This document shows, one piece after another, positions 61,973 through 64,000 of a stretch of 64,000 nucleotides of DNA. The notes under the pieces are model-generated. The model saw nothing but the letters and a program-made list of their open reading frames with translations. It made no database searches and was not told the origin of the DNA. The position numbers and the translations under genes are program-made. Source of the stretch: JALUZX01 sp964561605 (GTDB lineage Bacteria; Planctomycetota; UBA1135; JALUZX01); assembly GCA_964561605.1 (NCBI GenBank), contig CAZLQD010000004.1:62001-126000 (forward strand), in the 5' to 3' direction. Positions within the stretch are counted from its first letter, which is position 1. Each line of letters starts with the position of its first letter.

Positions 61973-63106
61973 ATGCTTGGAAGCTGGTTTTTTCTTGGAG
62001 TTCTTCTTCTGCCGGGGGCGGGTCTGGTCTCTGAGCCGCCTTCTCACGGGCGGTCTGTCCCGGAGATCCTGGCGGACTACTTGGGTGCAAAGGACCAGGC
62101 CGCCAGGAAGGCTCTCCTGGAAAAGGAGATGAAGGACCTGGGGCTTCCCCTGGTCCAGGCGGTGCAGAGGGCCATGGACGCTCTCCTCCCCTGCTACAGG
62201 GAGGCCAAGGCGGAGCGGAAGAGGCTCAGGCGCAGGAAGGAGCCCATCCAGGCCGTTTCCCCTGAAAAGGTGGCCGCCCTGGTGGACCGGGTGGTCCGGC
62301 GGGGAGAGGACCCCGACCCCGTCCTGAAGAAGGCAGGCTCCCTGGCGGGGCTCCAGAAGGCCCTGGGCCTCCTGGACGGCCTCAGGTTCTACCTCCTCAG
62401 GCCGAAGATCCTGGATTTCATCAAGGCCCAGGTCTCCACCGGGGCCAGCTACCCCGGCCAGTACGTTCCCCTGAAAGAAAAATACGGCAAGGCGGCTATG
62501 GGGGTCCTCCTGGAGATGGTCCTGGACAAGCGGGCCATGGAGGAGGACATGATCCGGATCCTGGCGGCCCGGGCCCTGGCGGACATGGGCAAGCTGGAGA
62601 AACCGGCCCTCCAGGCCCTGGGTTCCCTGGCGGCCGACGAATACGAGGCCCGGGACCTGCGCCGCCAGGTGGCGGTGACCCTGGCCAGGTTGGGGGAGAC
62701 CGACGCCTTGGAGCCCTTCTTCCAGGACGCCCGGAAGCTGACGACCCGGAAGAACCCCAAGGCCCGTGTCCGGGGCTGGCAGGCCCTGGCCGGCCTCTGG
62801 CACGACATCGGTGTCCACGCCAAGGCGGTGGAGTGTTACACCAAGGCCCTTCCCTTGGTGAAGGACCTGGTGGACAAGAAGGCCTGGCCGGCGGACATCC
62901 TTTCTCTGACTTACTACAACCGGGCCTGCAGTCTCGCCGCCCTTGGGAAAAAGAAGGAGGCCCTGGCCGATCTCGAGGCGGCCCTGGCCGCAGGGGGTGT
63001 CTCCGCCAAGACCATGGAGAACGACAAGGAGCTGGATCCTCTGAGAGGGGATCCGGCCTTCGGCAAGCTCCTGGAGAAAGCGGGGAAGAAGAGAAGAAGA
63101 AGGTAG
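61973..63106 (+). CDS. Secreted TPR-containing protein
   Basis: 377 residues. Signal peptide (SWFFLGVLLLPGAGLV) after ATG with GGAGGTTCG. The middle has HEAT-like helix pairs (for example ILAARALADMGKLEKPALQAL) and the end has TPR units (HAKAVECYTKALPLVKDL; LSLTYYNRACSLAALGKKKEALADLEAAL). Lys-rich C-terminus (KKRRRR). Probably a periplasmic protein-interaction factor; function unknown. Confidence 0.73.
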   Translation: MLGSWFFLGVLLLPGAGLVSEPPSHGRSVPEILADYLGAKDQAARKALLEKEMKDLGLPLVQAVQRAMDALLPCYREAKAERKRLRRRKEPIQAVSPEKVAALVDRVVRRGEDPDPVLKKAGSLAGLQKALGLLDGLRFYLLRPKILDFIKAQVSTGASYPGQYVPLKEKYGKAAMGVLLEMVLDKRAMEEDMIRILAARALADMGKLEKPALQALGSLAADEYEARDLRRQVAVTLARLGETDALEPFFQDARKLTTRKNPKARVRGWQALAGLWHDIGVHAKAVECYTKALPLVKDLVDKKAWPADILSLTYYNRACSLAALGKKKEALADLEAALAAGGVSAKTMENDKELDPLRGDPAFGKLLEKAGKKRRRR

Positions 63107-63133
63107 GCGAAGCCCGCGAGAAAGAAGGATCCC

Positions 63134-64000
63134 TTGGTCTCGAGCGCCCAGGATGGAAACGGCCTGTTCCGGGAGGACGCCCCTCCCTCCCGCACTGCTT
63201 CTCCGCCGGGGAGCGGCTGGAACAGGCGCAAGGCCCGGCGGCTGTTCCGGGCTCTCCTGGGGTTCTTCCTGGTCCTTGTGGCGGGGGGCGTCCTCAGAGG
63301 GTTTTCTCTGACCCACTACCCGGGCCGGGCCGAGGCGGCCCTGATCACCGAGGCCCTGGAGATGGAGAAGACCGGGAGCCTCACGCCTCCCTCGATGCCT
63401 TCAGGCCCACTCGCCCACTACTGCTTCCTTGCCCTTGCCGCAGGGGGCCGGGCCCTGGGGGTCCTTCCCGGGCCGGCGGAGAATCTGTCCCAGTGGAGTT
63501 CTTCTCCACCGGGCTCTCCTACGAGGGCCCTGCGCCTGGCCCGGTTGACAGCCTTGCTTCTCGGGCTTTTGGCCGTGGCGGGCGCTTTCCTGGCGGGATA
63601 CCAGTGCGGCGGGGTGCCCGGGGCCCTCACGGCGGGCTTCGCCCTGGCCTTCTCCCCCCTGGCGGTCCAGCAGGGACGGCTTCTCTCGCCGGCCCTGGCC
63701 TCCATGGCCATGACCGCCCTGGGGATCGGCTTCGCCGCCTGGGGAGTCCGGATCGGGCGGACCTTCCCGGCCTTCCTGGCGGCTTTCTTCTTCGGCCTTT
63801 CCTTCGGCGGGATCCCCTACGGGATCCTCCTCTTCCTTCCTCTCTTCCTCATCCACCTGGACATCACGACCCATCCCAAGGCCCGCTTCCGCCGGGGGAC
63901 CCTCCTGGTCCTGGCCCTCCTGGCCGGGGCGGCCCTTTCCACTGCGGGCCGGCTGGGGGACATCTCCTGGTGGAAGGAATACCTGGCTTCCCACCTGGTG
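63134..64000 (+). CDS. Multi-span membrane protein, glycosyltransferase-like, cut by the window end
   Basis: At least 289 residues, no stop before the window end. TTG start with AGAAGGATCCC, 27 bases after the preceding stop in the same frame. A charged, Pro-rich leader is followed by a first span (LFRALLGFFLVLVAGGVL), then HYPGRAEAALITEALEMEKTGSLTP, like the first loop of GT39/ArnT-type membrane glycosyltransferases, and several spans (LTALLLGLLAVAGAFLAGY; FPAFLAAFFFGLSFGGIPYGILLFLPLF). Family is a resemblance only. Missing C-terminus. Confidence 0.6.
   Translation, partial: MVSSAQDGNGLFREDAPPSRTASPPGSGWNRRKARRLFRALLGFFLVLVAGGVLRGFSLTHYPGRAEAALITEALEMEKTGSLTPPSMPSGPLAHYCFLALAAGGRALGVLPGPAENLSQWSSSPPGSPTRALRLARLTALLLGLLAVAGAFLAGYQCGGVPGALTAGFALAFSPLAVQQGRLLSPALASMAMTALGIGFAAWGVRIGRTFPAFLAAFFFGLSFGGIPYGILLFLPLFLIHLDITTHPKARFRRGTLLVLALLAGAALSTAGRLGDISWWKEYLASHLV

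Noticed and set aside
1..64000. tRNA, rRNA, CRISPR array or insertion sequence
   Set aside because: No cloverleaf with a T-loop GTTCGAATCC-type end, no rRNA core, no regularly spaced repeats and no transposase-like protein were seen by eye; a tool could still find a small RNA.

Overview
This 64 kb window is GC-rich, densely coded chromosomal DNA from a Gram-negative-type bacterium. Evidence for an outer membrane includes Kdo synthesis genes (kdsD, kdsC), an LptD-type LPS assembly protein with a large export partner, a phosphate-selective-type porin, several lipoproteins and secreted proteins. The style of the large secreted proteins of unknown function suggests Planctomycetota or a neighbouring phylum, but that placement is inference and was not tested by alignment. 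Genes are packed into short operons in which start and stop codons commonly overlap as ATGA or GTGA. I saw no insertion sequences, prophage, CRISPR array, tRNA or rRNA.

Layout. 1-5 kb: a gene cut by the window edge, a small cysteine protein, a sugar isomerase-like gene, then fmt and rsmB on the minus strand. 5-7.3 kb: porin and scpA, converging. 7.4-14.6 kb: an LPS operon, kdsD-kdsC-(940-residue LptC/LptA-like protein)-lptD-tatA. 14.6-25 kb: the replication and chromosome-maintenance block on the minus strand, nagB-hemW-pyrF-parA1-dnaA-[candidate oriC]-dnaN-dciA-gyrB-MshEN-like gene. 25-31 kb: pyrE, a barrel protein, a metal-regulated dtxR-feoA-feoB operon with a visible promoter and operator, and thi4-thiE. 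31-39 kb: secreted hydrolases, a twofold-repeat secreted protein, an EF-hand/NicO metal exporter fusion and an M28 peptidase. 39-44 kb: fabG, pdxT-pdxS with a MocR/PdxR-type regulator, and a housekeeping-type sigma factor. 44-48.5 kb: an HPr fusion and a four-gene cluster from acylphosphatase to a glycosyltransferase. 48.5-50.2 kb: parA2-parB with two parS sites. 50-64 kb: cyclophilin, HNH protein, unusual secreted proteins including a pseudopilin fusion, panB, a peptidase without a normal start codon, rnhC, and a membrane protein running off the end.

How it fits together. dnaA, dnaN, gyrB, dciA, parAB and parS lie within about 35 kb, so the window probably spans the origin of replication and its segregation centre. 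Ferrous-iron import (feoAB) under a DtxR-type repressor, and a Thi4 thiazole synthase with His where the suicidal enzymes have Cys, suggest low-oxygen, sulfide- and Fe(II)-containing conditions. B6 is made by the PdxST route.

Most notable: a parS site at the heart of a 38-bp perfect palindrome that also looks like the parB transcription terminator; a sigma-factor gene whose conserved N-terminus can only be reached from an AUU codon; an AT-rich perfect inverted repeat inside a barrel-protein gene; and several unusual domain fusions (HPr, GspG-like, EF-hand/NicO).
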